Source of the DNA: Limimaricola hongkongensis DSM 17492
GTDB lineage: Bacteria; Pseudomonadota; Alphaproteobacteria; Rhodobacterales; Rhodobacteraceae
DNA: 64,000 nucleotides
Reading direction: 5' to 3'
NCBI RefSeq assembly: GCF_000600975.2
Contig: NZ_KK088650.1
Coordinates: forward strand, 186,001-250,000
In this document: positions 1 through 9,893 of the stretch, one piece after another
How the letters are laid out: each line of letters starts with the position of its first letter
Numbering within the stretch: the stretch's first letter is position 1
Notes under the pieces: generated by a model
Seen by the model: the letters and a program-made list of their open reading frames with translations, nothing else
What the model was told of the DNA's origin: nothing
The model's database searches: none
Made by a program: the position numbers and the translations under genes

Positions 1-614
1 TGCGCATCGACGGGCAGGACGTGACCGGCCTGCCGGCCCACGCGCTGGCACGCCGCGGCATGGCGCGCACCTTCCAGAACCTGCAGGTCTTTCCGCAGAT
101 GTCCGCGCTCGACAACGTCATGACCGGCTGCCACATGCAGGAGAAATCGAACCTGCTGGCCGACCTGCTGGGCCTTGGCTCGGCACGGCGCGAGACGCAG
201 AAAAGCCGCGCCAGCGCCATGGCGGCCTTGGCGCGCGCGGGGCTGGCCGAGCTGGCGCACCGCCCGGCCTCGGAAATGTCCTATGGTCAGCTCAAGCGGC
301 TCGAGATCGCCCGCGCGCTCGTCACCGGCTGCACCATCCTGCTGCTCGACGAACCGGCGGCGGGCTGCAACGCGGTCGAGACCCGCGAGGTCGACGACCT
401 CATTCATGCCATCGCCGCCGAAGGAAAGACCGTGGTGCTGATCGAACACGACATGCGCATGGTCATGCGCATCTCGTCGCATATCGTCGTGCTCGACCAG
501 GGCCGCAAGATCGCCGAAGGCGGCCCCGAAGAGATCCGCCAGAACCCCCACGTCATCGCCGCCTATCTCGGCGCCCATGGCGCCGCCGAAGCCGAGGCCG
601 CCGCCCATGCATGA
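1..614 (+). CDS. livG: Branched-chain amino acid ABC transporter ATP-binding protein LivG (5' partial)
   Basis: This is the C-terminal part of a cytoplasmic ABC ATPase that energises uptake of branched-chain amino acids or related amides. The gene begins upstream of the window; the first complete codon is at base 3, so the Walker A region is missing. Visible are the Q-loop segment RTFQNLQVFP, the ABC signature as MSYGQLKRLEIARAL, Walker B as LLLDEPAAG and the H-loop EHDM. The long insert between Q-loop and signature is typical of LivG rather than LivF. The end overlaps livF by 8 bases, so the two are translationally coupled. The permease and binding-protein genes would lie upstream. The exact substrate cannot be told from the ATPase. 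Confidence 0.9.
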   Translation, partial: RIDGQDVTGLPAHALARRGMARTFQNLQVFPQMSALDNVMTGCHMQEKSNLLADLLGLGSARRETQKSRASAMAALARAGLAELAHRPASEMSYGQLKRLEIARALVTGCTILLLDEPAAGCNAVETREVDDLIHAIAAEGKTVVLIEHDMRMVMRISSHIVVLDQGRKIAEGGPEEIRQNPHVIAAYLGAHGAAEAEAAAHA

Positions 615-1317
615 TCCGCTATTGTCCATCGAGGGCCTGCGCACCGCCTATGGCCCGATCGAGGTGCTGCACGGGGTCGACCTCATCGTCAACGAGGGCG
701 AGATCGTCTCGCTCGTCGGCGCCAACGGCGCGGGCAAGACCACGCTGATGCGCTGCATCTCGGGCGTGCAGCCGGTGAAGGCGGGCGCGATCCGGCTCGC
801 GGGCGAGGATCTCACCCGGCGCCCCGATCACGCGCGCGCGGGCTTGGGCATCGCGCATTCGCCCGAGGGGCGGCAGATCTTCGGCGATCTGAGCGTGGCC
901 GAGAACCTGCGGCTCGGCGGCTATCACCGGACCGACGATCTCGGCGCGGATCTGGAGGAGGTCTATGGCCTTTTCCCGATCCTGCGCGACAAGGCGGCGC
1001 TGCCCGCGGGCGGGCTCTCGGGCGGGCAGCAGCAGATGCTCGCCATCGGCCGCGCCATCATGGGGCGGCCCAAGCTCATGCTGCTCGACGAGCCGTCGAT
1101 GGGCCTCGCGCCGGTGCTGGTGGACCAGGTTCTTGCGGTCGTGAAATCGCTGCGCGATCGCGGCGTCACGCTGCTGATGGTCGAGCAGAACGCCTATGCC
1201 GCGCTGTCGATCGCCGATCGCGGCTATGTCATGGAGCAGGGCGAGATCACGCTCTCGGGCGCAGCGTCGGAGCTGATCGCCGATCCGCGCATCCGAGAGG
1301 CCTATCTCGGGGCCTGA
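607..1317 (+). CDS. livF: Branched-chain amino acid ABC transporter ATP-binding protein LivF
   Basis: The second ATPase of the Liv/HAAT-type importer, about 236 aa and close to the usual length. Walker A is GANGAGKTTLM, the signature is LSGGQQQMLAIGRAIM, Walker B is LMLLDEPSMGLAP and the H-loop area is MVEQNAY, the glutamine form typical of LivF. The start chosen is ATG 607 (MHDPLLSIEGL). An in-frame earlier start at 577 would add a proline-rich tail copied from the end of livG and is not needed. It forms the LivG/LivF pair on the inner face of the membrane. No terminator is evident before the next gene. Confidence 0.93.
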   Translation: MHDPLLSIEGLRTAYGPIEVLHGVDLIVNEGEIVSLVGANGAGKTTLMRCISGVQPVKAGAIRLAGEDLTRRPDHARAGLGIAHSPEGRQIFGDLSVAENLRLGGYHRTDDLGADLEEVYGLFPILRDKAALPAGGLSGGQQQMLAIGRAIMGRPKLMLLDEPSMGLAPVLVDQVLAVVKSLRDRGVTLLMVEQNAYAALSIADRGYVMEQGEITLSGAASELIADPRIREAYLGA

Positions 1318-1389
1318 CGGGCGGGGCTTGTTTCGCCTGGAAATTGCGAGGAAGGTCGCCCCGACAGATCTGGCGGGGGACCTTCGAGC

Positions 1390-2283
1390 ATGACGATTTT
1401 CACCGGCCTCTCGGCCTTTCCGATCACCCCGGCGGACGAGGCTGGCCGCATCGACACCTATGTGCTCTCGCGCCTGCTGGACCGGCTCTGCGTGGCCGGG
1501 GTCGATTCCATCGGCCTTCTGGGCAGCACCGGCAGCTATGCCTATCTGTCGCAGGCGGAACGCGGGCGCGCGGTTGCCGCCGCCGTGGAGGCCGTGGCGG
1601 GGCGGGTGCCGCTGATCGCGGGCGTCGGCACGCTGCGCACCGATGACGCCGTCGCGCTGGCGCGGGACGCAAAGCGGAAAGGGGCCGACGGGCTGCTTCT
1701 GGCGCCCATCTCCTATACGCCGCTGACCGAGGGCGAGGTGTTCGAGCATTTTCGCGCCGTCGCCGCCGCGACCGATCTGCCGCTGTGCATCTACAACAAC
1801 CCCGGCACCACGCATTTCACCTTTTCCCTGCCGCTGCTGCGGCGGCTCGCCGATCTGCCCGGCATCAGAGCCGTGAAGATGCCGCTGCCGGGCGAGGGCG
1901 GTCTGACAGAGGATCTGGCCCGCCTGCGCGGCGCGCTGCCAGAGGGTTTCTCGATCGGCTACAGCGGTGACTGGGGCTGCGCCAAGGCGCTGCTTGCGGG
2001 CGCGGATGCGTGGTTCAGCGTCCTGGGCGGGATGCTGCCCGAAACGGCGCTGAAGCTCACCCGCGCGGCGCAGGACGGGCAGAGCGCCGAAACCGCGCGG
2101 ATCGACGCGGCGCTTGGCCCGCTTTGGGCGTTGTTCAGGGAATTCGGCAGCCTGCGGGTGGTCCATGCGGCGGCCAATCTCATGGGGCTGACGCAGGCGC
2201 AGCCGCCCCGCCCGATCCTGCCGCTTCAAGGGCGCGATCTCGACCGCGTCGCGGCGGCGCTCGATCCTCTCGGCCTCCGCTGA
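1390..2283 (+). CDS. Dihydrodipicolinate synthase (DapA) family aldolase/lyase
   Basis: A 297-aa class I aldolase of the DapA/NanA family, cytosolic TIM barrel. The family forms a Schiff base between a lysine and a 2-oxo acid. Visible are the catalytic Tyr135 in YNNPGT and the Schiff-base Lys163 in RAVKMPLPG. The usual GTTGE loop reads GSTGSYAYLS (about residues 45-54), so this is not a canonical lysine-pathway DapA and the substrate is open. ATG 1390 is preceded by a GGGGGA ribosome-binding site. It lies 72 bases after livF in the same direction and may be co-transcribed. If so, it could act on a compound imported by that transporter; this is inference only. Confidence 0.82.
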   Translation: MTIFTGLSAFPITPADEAGRIDTYVLSRLLDRLCVAGVDSIGLLGSTGSYAYLSQAERGRAVAAAVEAVAGRVPLIAGVGTLRTDDAVALARDAKRKGADGLLLAPISYTPLTEGEVFEHFRAVAAATDLPLCIYNNPGTTHFTFSLPLLRRLADLPGIRAVKMPLPGEGGLTEDLARLRGALPEGFSIGYSGDWGCAKALLAGADAWFSVLGGMLPETALKLTRAAQDGQSAETARIDAALGPLWALFREFGSLRVVHAAANLMGLTQAQPPRPILPLQGRDLDRVAAALDPLGLR

Positions 2284-2286
2284 ACG

Positions 2287-2312
2287 AAAAACGCCGCCCC
2301 GAAGGGCGGCGT
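2287..2312 (-). terminator. Rho-independent terminator of the dpp operon
   Basis: A nine-base-pair stem (2291-2299 with 2304-2312) closes a CGAA loop. The A-run at 2287-2291 gives a T-run when read on the minus strand, so it terminates the leftward transporter operon. It lies between two convergent genes and may stop both transcripts. Confidence 0.8.
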
Positions 2313-2342
2313 CCGGCGACAGGCGCAAAGCCTCCGCCGGTT

Positions 2343-3365
2343 TCAGCTTTCGGGCGCATCCGCCGAAGGTACGCCGTCGCCCTCGGGAAAGAAGCAGGCC
2401 GATTTCTGCACGGCCCCGTCGAGCAGGGGGCGCGTCTTGCGGCACTTGTCTTGCGCCTTCCAGCAGCGCGGCGCGAAGGCGCAGCCCTGCGGCACCGCCA
2501 GCGGCGAGGGCAGCTCGCCCTCGAGCTTGATCCGCTCCTTGGCGGCCTCGGGGTCGGCGCGCGGCGTCGCCGAGAGAAGCGCCTTGGTGTAGGGGTGCTG
2601 CGGGTTGTCGAAGATCATGTCCTTCGGGCCCGTCTCGACCGCCCGGCCCAGATACATCACCTTCACCTCGTCGGCGACGTGGCGCACCACCGACAGATCG
2701 TGGCTGATGAAAAGATAGGCCAGCTGCATCTTTTCCTGCAGGTCGATCAGCAGGTTCAGCACCGAGGACTGGATCGACACGTCGAGCGCCGAGACCGGCT
2801 CGTCGAGCACCAGCACCTCGGGCTCCAGCATCAGCGCCCGGCCGATGGCGATGCGCTGGCGCTGCCCGCCCGAGAACATGTGCGGGTAGCGGTCGAAATG
2901 CTCGGGCCGCAGACCCACGAGGCGCAGCATCTCGCGTGCCTTTTCCTCGCGCTCGGACGCCGGCATCTGGGGGCGGTTGATGAGCAGCGGCTCCATCAGG
3001 ATCTGGCCGATCCGCTGGCGCGGGTTGAGCGAGCCGTAGGGGTCCTGGAACACGATCTGCACCTTGGAGCGCAGCCCCTTCCACGCATCCGGCGTGGCAT
3101 TGGTGCCCGAGATCGACAGATCGCCGCGGGTCGGCTCCTCGATCAGCGTCACGACGCGGGCGAGGGTGGATTTGCCGCAGCCCGATTCACCCACCACCGC
3201 CAGCGTGCGGCCCGGCGTCAGCTCGAAATCGAGATCCGACAGCGCGCGCACGGTGCGGGGCTTGGAGAACAGCCCGCCGCCCACCTCGTAGTGGCGGGTG
3301 AGGCCGCGGGCGGTGACGACGGGGCCGGTCTTGGCGGTCGGGGCGTCTGTGGTCACGGCACTCAC
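2343..3365 (-). CDS. dppF: Dipeptide/oligopeptide ABC transporter ATP-binding protein (DppF/OppF type)
   Basis: A 340-aa ABC ATPase. Walker A is GESGCGKSTLARV, the signature FSGGQRQRIAIGRALM, Walker B VLVLDEPVSALDVS. The C-terminal oligopeptide/dipeptide extension carries a CAFAPRCWKAQDKC cysteine cluster as in the OppF/DppF family. The start is GTG at 3365, overlapping the dppD stop (GTGA), so it is coupled to dppD. It is the last gene of a five-gene minus-strand importer operon. Family members import peptides but also nickel, glutathione or sugars, so the gene name marks the position in the operon and not the substrate. Confidence 0.9.
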   Translation of the reverse strand: MSAVTTDAPTAKTGPVVTARGLTRHYEVGGGLFSKPRTVRALSDLDFELTPGRTLAVVGESGCGKSTLARVVTLIEEPTRGDLSISGTNATPDAWKGLRSKVQIVFQDPYGSLNPRQRIGQILMEPLLINRPQMPASEREEKAREMLRLVGLRPEHFDRYPHMFSGGQRQRIAIGRALMLEPEVLVLDEPVSALDVSIQSSVLNLLIDLQEKMQLAYLFISHDLSVVRHVADEVKVMYLGRAVETGPKDMIFDNPQHPYTKALLSATPRADPEAAKERIKLEGELPSPLAVPQGCAFAPRCWKAQDKCRKTRPLLDGAVQKSACFFPEGDGVPSADAPES

Positions 3366-4339
3366 GAGGCGAGCCTTTCATCGGTGTTGAGCGGGTAGTG
3401 GCAGCGCGCGAGCCCGAGATCGGCCCCGCGCGGCGTGGGCGGCACTTCGCGGCAGTGATCATCCGCGAACTGGCAGCGCGGCGAGAACAGGCACCCCTTG
3501 GGCCGGTCGAACTGGCCGGGCACCACGCCGGGAATGGTCGGCAGCCGCTTGTCGGTGGCCCGCTCGGGCAGGGCCGCCAGAAGCGCCGAGGTATAGGGGT
3601 GGTGCGGCGCGCGGAACAGCGGGCGCACCGGCTGTTCCTCCACCTTCTGGCCCGCGTAATGCACCGAGACCCGCTGCGCCGTCTCGGCCACCACGCCCAT
3701 GTCGTGGGTGATCAGCACCAGTCCCATGCCGGTCTCGTCGCGCAAGCGGACCAGCAGGTCGAGGATCTGCGCCTGGATCGTCACGTCGAGCGCGGTGGTC
3801 GGCTCGTCGGCGATCAAAAGCTTGGGGTTGCAGGAGATCGCCATGGCGATCATCACCCGCTGGTTCATGCCGCCCGACATCTGGTGCGGAAAGGCTTTCA
3901 GCCGCTGCTCGGGATCGGGGATGCCGACCAGCTCGAACAGCTCCACGGCGCGGGCCTGCGCCGCGCGGCGGTCCATGCCGAGATGGATGCGCAGCGCCTC
4001 GCGGATCTGGAAGCCCACGGTGAAGCAGGGGTTGAGCGAGGACATCGGCTCCTGGAAGATCATCGCCAGATCCTTGCCGACGATCTTGCGGCGGGCGCGG
4101 GCCGACATCTTCGACAGGTCGTGCCCGTCGAAGACCATCTCGTCCGCCGTCACCTTGGCGGTCCAGGGCAAAAGCCCCATCAGCGCCAGCATCGACACCG
4201 ATTTGCCCGATCCGCTTTCGCCGACGATGGCGAGCACGTCGCCCTTGTCCACGTCGAGATCGACCTGGTCGACGGCGCGGAAGCGGCCGCCGGTGGTCGC
4301 GAATTCGACGCTGAGGTTGCGCAGTCTCAGAAGGCTCAT
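3362..4339 (-). CDS. dppD: Dipeptide/oligopeptide ABC transporter ATP-binding protein (DppD/OppD type)
   Basis: A 325-aa ABC ATPase partner of the preceding entry. Walker A is GESGSGKSVSMLALMG, the signature MSGGMNQRVMIAMAIS, Walker B LLIADEPTTALDVTIQ. The C-terminal extension has cysteines in GCLFSPRCQFADDHC. It overlaps dppF by four bases and begins four bases after dppC. With dppF it forms the ATPase heterodimer on the cytoplasmic side of the DppBC permease. Confidence 0.91.
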   Translation of the reverse strand: MSLLRLRNLSVEFATTGGRFRAVDQVDLDVDKGDVLAIVGESGSGKSVSMLALMGLLPWTAKVTADEMVFDGHDLSKMSARARRKIVGKDLAMIFQEPMSSLNPCFTVGFQIREALRIHLGMDRRAAQARAVELFELVGIPDPEQRLKAFPHQMSGGMNQRVMIAMAISCNPKLLIADEPTTALDVTIQAQILDLLVRLRDETGMGLVLITHDMGVVAETAQRVSVHYAGQKVEEQPVRPLFRAPHHPYTSALLAALPERATDKRLPTIPGVVPGQFDRPKGCLFSPRCQFADDHCREVPPTPRGADLGLARCHYPLNTDERLAS

Positions 4340-4343
4340 GAGA

Positions 4344-5251
4344 TCAGCTCCGCTTCAGTTTCGGGTCGAGCGCGTCGCGCAGGCCGTCGCCCATCAGGTT
4401 GATGGCCAGAACGGTGATCAGGATCGCGAGGCCGGGCAGGGTGACGACCCACCACGCGCGCAGGATGAATTCGCGCGCCTCGGCCAGCATGGTGCCCCAT
4501 TCGGGGGTCGGCGGCTGCGCGCCCATGCCCAGAAAGCCCAGGGCGGCGGCGTCGAGGATCGCGGTCGAAAACGACAGCGCCGCCTGCACGATGATCGGCG
4601 CGAGGCAGTTGGGCAGCACGGTGACGAACATCAGCCGCCACAGCCCGGCGCCCGCGACGCGGGCCGAGGTGACGTAATCCTTGCCCATCTCGCCGATGAC
4701 GCTGGCGCGGGTGAGGCGCACGTAATGCGGCTGCAGCACGATCGCGATGGCGATCATCGCGTTGGTCAGCGACGGGCCGAGGATCGCCACCAGCACCAGC
4801 GCCAAGAGCAGCGACGGGAAGGCGAGGATGATGTCCATCAGCCGCATGATCAGCGCGTCGAGCCATTTCGGCGAAAAGCCCGCCAGAAGGCCCAGAAGGA
4901 TGCCGCCGGAGGCGGCGACCACCACCACGACGATGCCGACGAAGAACGAATAGCGCGCGCCGTTCAGAAGCCGCGACAGCATGTCCCGACCCAGAGGGTC
5001 GGTGCCCAGCGGAAAGGTCCAGCTGCCGCCCTCCTGCCAGACGGGGGGCAGAAGGGTGAACTCGCGGAACTGCTGGGTCGGGTCGTGCGGCGCGATCCAC
5101 GGCGCGGTGGCGGCGATGATCACGAAGACGACGAAGACGTAAAAACCGAACACGGCGCCGCGGTTCTCGCGGAAATAGAACCAGAACTCGGCGAGGCGAC
5201 CGGGGCGCTTCTCGACCTGGGTTTCCACCTCTTTGGAAAGTGCGTGGTCCA

Positions 5252-5252
<1 letters not shown>
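4344..5252 (-). CDS. dppC: Dipeptide/oligopeptide ABC transporter permease (DppC type)
   Basis: A 302-aa inner-membrane permease with about six membrane segments; the first is around residues 30-55 (FGFYVFVVFVIIAATAPW). The N-terminal OppC_N segment and the phrase PLGTDPLGRDMLSRLL are typical of DppC. The EAA cytoplasmic loop that contacts the ATPases is ASVIGEMGKDYVTSARVAG. Its start overlaps the dppB stop by one base (TGATG). Confidence 0.91.
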
Positions 5253-6259
<1,007 letters not shown>

Positions 6260-6572
6260 CTAGCGGCCCGCCTTGCTTTGGCCCGGGCGCGCGGAGGCGG
6301 CGGGGCCGGTGAATGGGAGGATGACCATGCCGGTACGGGTCTCCTGTTGCTTGGCAATCGGGGTCTCGGACGGCGGCGGCCCCGTTCGGGCCGGCCCATG
6401 AAGCGCGGCGCATATCACGCGTATCAAGGATCTGTCGAGTTTTCGTGATCCCTGACGCGGGGTCTGTTTCAGACTGCGCCCGGGCTGACGCCTCGGTCAA
6501 GCGGCGCGGGCCGGATACGCGAAGGGTCCGGGGCCTTCACGGCCCCGGACCCTGTTGTCGATCCCGCGCGGA
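6260..6572 (-). other. Intergenic stretch between dppA and dppB with a 12-bp perfect hairpin
   Basis: The 313 bases hold no gene that I can support. At 6524-6535 and 6541-6552 there is a perfect 12-bp GC-rich stem with a five-base loop, 21 bases beyond the binding-protein stop and without a T-run. Such a hairpin could be an attenuator or a 3'-end stabiliser that leaves the binding-protein mRNA more abundant than the permease mRNA. The remaining 260 bases show no clear motif. Confidence 0.65.
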
Positions 6573-8156
6573 TTACTCGGCGATCGAGACGTTGTCGAAG
6601 ATGTGGCCGCCCAGCGGGTGGACGACATAGCCTTCGACCTCGGAGCGCATCGGCATGGCGACGACCGAATGGGCGATGGTGGCCCAGGGCGCCTGCTCCT
6701 TGAAGACCTGCTGCGCCTGCTCGTAGAGCGCGGTGCGCTCCTCTTGCGAGCTCTTGGTCTTGGCGTCCTGGATCAGCGCCTCGAACTCCTCGTTGCACCA
6801 CTGCGCGCGGTTGGAGCCGCCGACACCGTCACAGCCCAGCAGCACGGCGAGGAAGTTGTCCGGGTCGCCGTTGTCGCCGGTCCAGCCCAGAAGCACCGCG
6901 CCGTCGCGATCCTCGTCCTTGGAGCGGTCGAGATACTCGCCCCACTCGTAGGAGACGATCTCCACGTCGACGCCGATCTCGGACATGTCTTCCTGGATCA
7001 GCTCGGCCATGCGCCGCGCGTTGGGGTTGTAGGGGCGCTGCACCGGCATCGCCCAGATCTTCATCGACAGGTCCGAAACGCCGGCCTCTTCGAGCATCGC
7101 CTTGGCGGCCTCGGGATCGTAGGCGTCATCCTCGACCGCGTCGTTGTAGGACCACATGGTCGGCGGGATCGGGTTCTTGGCGACCTCGCCCGAGCCCTGA
7201 AACACCACGTCGAGGATCGCCTGCTTGTCGATCGCCATGTTGAGCGCCTTGCGGACCTCGGGCTGGTCGAACGGCGCCTGCTTGGTGTTGTAGGCGAGGT
7301 AGCCGACGTTCAGGCCTTCCTGCTCCATCACCTCGATATCCGCGTTTTCCTTCATCGCGGAAATGTCGGCGGGGTTCGGGTAGGGCATGACGTGGCATTC
7401 GCCCGCCTGCAGCTTCTGGTAGCGCACGGAGGCATCCGGCGTGATCGCGAAGATCAGGTTCTCGACCTTGGCGGGCTCGCCCCAGTAGTCGTCGAAGCGC
7501 TCGAAGCGGATCACCGCGTCCTTCTGGTAGGCCACGAACTCGAACGGGCCGGTGCCGATCGGCTGCTGGTTCAGCATCTCGGGGCTGTCGGCCACGGCGT
7601 CGGCGTATTCGGCCGAGAGGATCGAGGCGAAATCCATCGCGAGGTTGGCGATGAAGGGCGCCTCGGGGCGGGTCAGCTTGAACTTGACGGTGTAGTCGTC
7701 GACCTTCTCGATGCTCTCGATCAGGTCGGGCATCGACATGCCCTGGTAATATTCCCAGGTGCCGCCCGAGGCCATGTGGAACGGGTGGTCCTCGTTGCCC
7801 TGGCGCTCGAAGGTGAACAGCACGTCATCGGCGTTGAAGTCGCGCGACGGCGTGAACCGGTCGTTCGAGTGGAACGGCACGCCCTGGCGCAGCGTGAAGG
7901 TGATCTCGGTGCCGTCCTCGGAGACCTCCCAGCTCTCGGCGAGGCCGGGAACCACCTCGGTGGTGCCGGTCTTGAACTCCACGAGCTGGTTGTAGACCGT
8001 GTGCGACGAGGCGTCGAAGGTGGTGCCGGAGGTGTAGAGCGCCGGGTCGAAGCCCTCGGGGCTGCCTTCCGAGCAATAGACGAGGTTCTGCGCCTGGGCG
8101 GCGCCCGCGAGCGCGAGGGTGGCGGCGCCGGCGGCGAGCCATGTCTTCATCTTCAT
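6573..8156 (-). CDS. dppA: ABC transporter substrate-binding protein, SBP_bac_5 (DppA) family
   Basis: A 527-aa periplasmic binding protein of the peptide/nickel family. The N-terminus MKMKTWLAAGAATLALAGA followed by AQAQ is a Sec signal peptide, cleaved near residue 22. The mature start NLVYCSEGSPEGFDPAL matches DppA-type proteins, and FTLRQGVPFHSNDRF is the conserved family segment. ATG 8156 follows GGGAGA on the minus strand. It is the first gene of the operon and sets the substrate, which could be dipeptides or heme/delta-aminolevulinate as for some DppA proteins. The upstream 225 bases should hold the promoter, but I see no sharp motif. Confidence 0.9.
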   Translation of the reverse strand: MKMKTWLAAGAATLALAGAAQAQNLVYCSEGSPEGFDPALYTSGTTFDASSHTVYNQLVEFKTGTTEVVPGLAESWEVSEDGTEITFTLRQGVPFHSNDRFTPSRDFNADDVLFTFERQGNEDHPFHMASGGTWEYYQGMSMPDLIESIEKVDDYTVKFKLTRPEAPFIANLAMDFASILSAEYADAVADSPEMLNQQPIGTGPFEFVAYQKDAVIRFERFDDYWGEPAKVENLIFAITPDASVRYQKLQAGECHVMPYPNPADISAMKENADIEVMEQEGLNVGYLAYNTKQAPFDQPEVRKALNMAIDKQAILDVVFQGSGEVAKNPIPPTMWSYNDAVEDDAYDPEAAKAMLEEAGVSDLSMKIWAMPVQRPYNPNARRMAELIQEDMSEIGVDVEIVSYEWGEYLDRSKDEDRDGAVLLGWTGDNGDPDNFLAVLLGCDGVGGSNRAQWCNEEFEALIQDAKTKSSQEERTALYEQAQQVFKEQAPWATIAHSVVAMPMRSEVEGYVVHPLGGHIFDNVSIAE

Positions 8157-8381
8157 GTCGTTCTCCCTGTCAGCCCGGCCATTTCCGGCGCGCGAGGCGC
8201 CGATCGGCCGATGCGTTGTGACGGCAGGTTGTCCCAGCCGGGCGCGTCAGGCAAGACCCTGTGTCCCTCTGACCCTGCGGAAACGGGACGGATCGCCCGC
8301 ATTCGGGGGCATCGCCTTCCTTGCTTGCGGCGGCTGTCGCGCCCGGTCATGGTGCGCGGCGCATATCCCCGGACCCGCATC

Positions 8382-8541
8382 ATGGTATTCCCGTTCCGCC
8401 CCTCCGCCCGGCGTTCCGCGCCCGCCGCCCCCGTTGCGCGCGGGACGGGCGGGCGCGCCGAACCGCTGCTCGGCGCGGCGCTGATCGCGCTGACGGTTCT
8501 CGTGACGCTCGATGACTGGGCCCCGGGCCAGCGGGGCGGGG
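8382..8541 (+). pseudogene. Probable frameshifted 5' part of the following membrane-protein gene
   Basis: From ATG 8382 a reading frame with strongly GC-biased third positions encodes MVFPFRPSARRS and then a hydrophobic stretch EPLLGAALIALTVLVTL, ending DDWAPGQRGG. The following gene is in the next frame and opens with RAAALMVPPVVLLLALRL. Removing one G from the run at 8533-8541 would join them into a natural two-helix start. I therefore read this as the true N-terminus displaced by a one-base indel, either a real mutation or a sequencing error in a G-rich run. A separate short peptide is less likely. Confidence 0.5.
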
Positions 8542-9822
8542 CGGGCCGCGGCGCTGATGGTGCCGCCGGTGGTGCTGCTGCTGGCGCTCAGGCTTCGGGG
8601 GCGGCGGCTCGGCTTCGTCTGGGTGGCGCTGGCGGTGACGGCGGCGCTCTGGGCGCAGGGCGGCGACTGGGGCGCCAGGGTGATGGCGGGCCTGGGCGCG
8701 GCGGCCTTCATCGGCGCCTTCTTCTCGGCGCTCGCCACGCTGCGCGCCGCCGCCGAGACGTCGCCCGCGATCCGCGCCTGCGGGCAATATCTCGCGGCGC
8801 AGCCGCCGGGGCGGCGCTATCTCGCGCTGACCACCGGGGCGCAGGCCTTTTCGGTGCTGCTCAATTACGGCTCCATCGCGCTTCTGGGCAGCCTTTCGGT
8901 CGCCAGCTCCGAGCGCGAGAGCGATCCCGAGATCCGCTTTCACCGCACCCGCCGGATGCTGCTCGCGATCCAGCGCGGCTTCGTCTCGGTGCTGCCATGG
9001 TCGCCGCTGTCGTTTTCCGTGGCGATCACCGGCGCGCTGCTGCCGGGCGCGCCCTATCGCGACACGGTCGGCCCGGCGCTGGTGACGGGGCTGATCGTCG
9101 CCGGGACCGGCTGGGCGATGGACCAGATCTTCAAGCCGAGGCTCAGCCGTCCGCCACGGCGCCACAAGCCCGAGGGCGGGCCGTCGGCGCTGTTGCCGCT
9201 GGCGCTGCTGCTGGCGCTGCTGGGCGGGCCGGTCTGGCTGCTGCATGTGGCGTTCGGGGTGCGGGTCGTCGGCGTAGTGCTCCTGGTGGTGCCGCTCCTG
9301 GCGCTGGGCTGGGTGATCTTGCAGGAGGGCGCGGGCGGTGCCGTGCGGCGGGCCGGGCGTTTCGCCGCGCAGGAGGTGCCGCGCTACCGCCCCGAGCTGA
9401 CGCTCCTGATGATGGCGGGCTATATCGGCACCGCCGGGGCCGGGCTGCTGGCGCCGCACATGGCCGGTGTCGCGCCGGTGATCGCGGCGCTGCCCGGCCC
9501 GCTGATCCTCGGGCTTCTGGTGTGGTTCATCCCGGTCACAGGCCAGCTCGGCATGAACCCGATCCTGGGCGTGACGCTGCTGTTTCCGCTCCTGCCGCCG
9601 CCCGAGGCGATGGGGGTGAGCCCGGTTGCGCTGTTCATCGCCATCACCGCCGGCTGGGCGCTGTCGGGCATCACCTCGCCCTTCACCGCGACGACGCTGC
9701 TGACGGGCAATTTCGCGAACAAGAGCGCGCTGCATGTCGGGCTGAAGTGGAACGGAGCCTATGCCGCCGTGACCGGCACGCTGCTGACGCTCTGGGCGGT
9801 GGGTTTCGGGCTGTGGGCGTGA
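8512..9822 (+). CDS. Multi-pass membrane protein of unknown function, N-terminus possibly displaced
   Basis: As it stands the ORF gives 436 aa with about ten hydrophobic segments, so an inner-membrane protein. The C-terminal part has GQLGMNPILGVTLLFPLLPP and WALSGITSPFTATTLLTGNF, which look like substrate-channel hairpins of ion/organic-acid carriers, but I cannot name a family. ATG 8512 has no good ribosome-binding site and a stop lies just upstream in frame at 8503. The hydrophobic N-terminus in the adjacent frame suggests the true start is 8382. It precedes nadA by 71 bases in the same direction, with no proof of a shared role. Confidence 0.7.
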   Translation: MTGPRASGAGRAAALMVPPVVLLLALRLRGRRLGFVWVALAVTAALWAQGGDWGARVMAGLGAAAFIGAFFSALATLRAAAETSPAIRACGQYLAAQPPGRRYLALTTGAQAFSVLLNYGSIALLGSLSVASSERESDPEIRFHRTRRMLLAIQRGFVSVLPWSPLSFSVAITGALLPGAPYRDTVGPALVTGLIVAGTGWAMDQIFKPRLSRPPRRHKPEGGPSALLPLALLLALLGGPVWLLHVAFGVRVVGVVLLVVPLLALGWVILQEGAGGAVRRAGRFAAQEVPRYRPELTLLMMAGYIGTAGAGLLAPHMAGVAPVIAALPGPLILGLLVWFIPVTGQLGMNPILGVTLLFPLLPPPEAMGVSPVALFIAITAGWALSGITSPFTATTLLTGNFANKSALHVGLKWNGAYAAVTGTLLTLWAVGFGLWA

Positions 9823-9893
9823 CGCGCGATCTGGAACTTTGCCCGGCGCCGCTGTATGAGGCAGCTCCAACCGGCTGACGCGAGGTGAAGCAC

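Noticed and set aside
619-3084. 821-aa minus-strand open frame covering livF, the DapA-family gene and part of dppF
   Set aside because: It crosses several well-supported genes and a terminator, and its Arg/Ala/Gly-rich content is typical of stop-free shadows in GC-rich DNA.
6555-9878. 1107-aa plus-strand frame across dppA and the membrane protein
   Set aside because: It is antisense to dppA in its first half. Only 8382-8541 was kept, as a possible displaced N-terminus, because it is hydrophobic and joins the next gene.
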